From contig JAUMUB010000056.1 of assembly GCA_030530905.1 (NCBI GenBank), forward strand, positions 1 to 6,686: DNA of 6,686 nt. The letters run 5' to 3'. The notes beneath the pieces were generated by a model. It had not been told where the DNA came from. It did not search any database and worked only from the letters and a program-made list of their open reading frames with translations. Both the position numbers and the translations under genes were made by a program. Below, piece after piece: positions 5,936 to 6,686 of the stretch; positions within the stretch are counted from its first letter, which is position 1, and every line of letters begins with the position of its first letter. Source of the stretch: Bifidobacteriaceae bacterium. Lineage in GTDB: Bacteria; Actinomycetota; Actinomycetes; Actinomycetales; Bifidobacteriaceae.

Positions 5936-6686
5936 ATGACCACTCAAGGCATAACCTTATACGATCGCAATAAGCAGTATATTCCACGTATTGCAGCTGT
6001 GCATGATATGTGCGGTTACGGCAAATGCTCACTAACCGCAGCTATTCCTATTTTATCCGCTGCAGGCTGTGACGTATGCCCTGTACCTACTGCACTATTC
6101 TCTGCTCATACCATGTATAAGCATTACACATTCCATGACACTACCGAAATTTTAAACGATTATTTAGATGCTTGGCAGCAAGAAAATGTTGCATTAGATG
6201 GCGTATATTCAGGATTTTTGGGTAGTACTGAGCAGGTCGCGCTTATTCAACGCATCTATCGTGATTATCCAAATGCTTTACACTTTGTAGACCCTGTTAT
6301 GGGCGACGGCGGTCACATGTACCCAACCTACACGAGCGAGTTGTGTGAGGCAACTGGTGAACTTGCTCAAGGCGCTGATATTTTAATGCCTAACCTCACT
6401 GAAGCTAGTTTGCTTACACACCGTGATTATCCTGGACAGAATTTAACAAATGCTGAGGTTGAAGACTGGCTTGAAGCCCTGCTCGCACTCGGCGCACATA
6501 ATGTTGTTCTTAAAGGCATTGATCGTGGTGATGGAAAACTACGCAATTATGTAGCAAATAACAACGGATATGAAGAGCTTGTGCATGATCGCTTACCATA
6601 CATGATTCATGGCACTGGTGATGCATTTGCTTCATCCCTCATCGGCGCAGTAATGTGTGGTAAAGACCTGAAAGAAGCTGCTCATA
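5936..6686 (+). CDS. Pyridoxal/pyridoxamine kinase (ribokinase fold), 3' end cut by window edge
   Basis: This cytoplasmic kinase phosphorylates B6 vitamers (pyridoxal, pyridoxine or pyridoxamine) at the 5' hydroxyl with ATP, the salvage route to PLP. The 250 visible codons include the N-terminal substrate region RIAAVHDMCGYGKCSLTAAI (18-37), TALFSAHT (52-59), YSGFLGS (91-97), the DPVMGDGG block (119-126), LMPNLTEA (150-157) and GTGDAF (226-231), in which D229 is the expected catalytic base of the ribokinase family. The CGYGKCSL and SAHT variants resemble the pyridoxamine kinases of firmicutes and actinobacteria more than E. coli PdxK or PdxY, so I give no symbol. Family members are about 280-290 residues, so about 35 C-terminal residues are missing. 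The start at 5936 is supported by AAAGGG; 5909 is an alternative. It diverges from metY, whose product needs PLP. Confidence 0.88.
   Translation, partial: MTTQGITLYDRNKQYIPRIAAVHDMCGYGKCSLTAAIPILSAAGCDVCPVPTALFSAHTMYKHYTFHDTTEILNDYLDAWQQENVALDGVYSGFLGSTEQVALIQRIYRDYPNALHFVDPVMGDGGHMYPTYTSELCEATGELAQGADILMPNLTEASLLTHRDYPGQNLTNAEVEDWLEALLALGAHNVVLKGIDRGDGKLRNYVANNNGYEELVHDRLPYMIHGTGDAFASSLIGAVMCGKDLKEAAH

Noticed and set aside
1..6686. CRISPR array, insertion sequence, toxin-antitoxin or other defence system
   Set aside because: No regular direct repeats, transposase motifs, terminal inverted repeats or small paired genes were seen; the five genes account for nearly all coding capacity.

Overview
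The window carries five protein genes from what looks like an ordinary housekeeping and accessory stretch of a low-GC bacterial chromosome (A/T-rich by eye, roughly 40% GC). The style of the FtsX-type permease N-terminus and of its ATPase, plus the closeness of the sulfhydrylase to actinobacterial versions, suggest a low-GC member of the Bifidobacteriaceae (Gardnerella-like). This is recognition from memory, not a database result, and a low-GC firmicute or Atopobium-like organism is not excluded. No CRISPR array, insertion sequence, tRNA or rRNA was seen.

Left part (1-2770, minus strand): a two-gene ABC operon of the MacB/LolD type. The ATPase (1897-2709) is followed after 11 bases by a large FtsX-family permease that starts at 1885 and runs off the left edge with 628 codons visible. 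A good promoter lies just upstream of the ATPase.

Middle (2770-3065): a non-coding stretch with a strong intrinsic-terminator hairpin, two smaller hairpins, a perfect 16-bp palindrome and a plausible minus-strand promoter overlapping it. Together these outline a possible small RNA or attenuated leader of about 115 nt ahead of the ABC operon. It could equally be the 3' end of the neighbouring dehydrogenase transcript.

Right part: a zinc-dependent medium-chain alcohol dehydrogenase (3066-4109, minus), its own putative promoter, the terminator of the next gene (4202-4243), then O-acetylhomoserine sulfhydrylase metY (4310-5620, minus), a PLP enzyme of methionine synthesis. Divergently, across 315 bases holding promoters for both sides and an inverted repeat, lies a pyridoxal/pyridoxamine kinase (5936 to the right edge, plus) that makes PLP, the cofactor of MetY. 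The pairing of a PLP-supplying kinase with a PLP enzyme is functionally sensible, but co-regulation is an inference.

I found no clear sign of an undescribed multi-gene system. The items most worth a second look are the candidate small RNA or attenuator at 2819-2934 and the dyad in front of metY.
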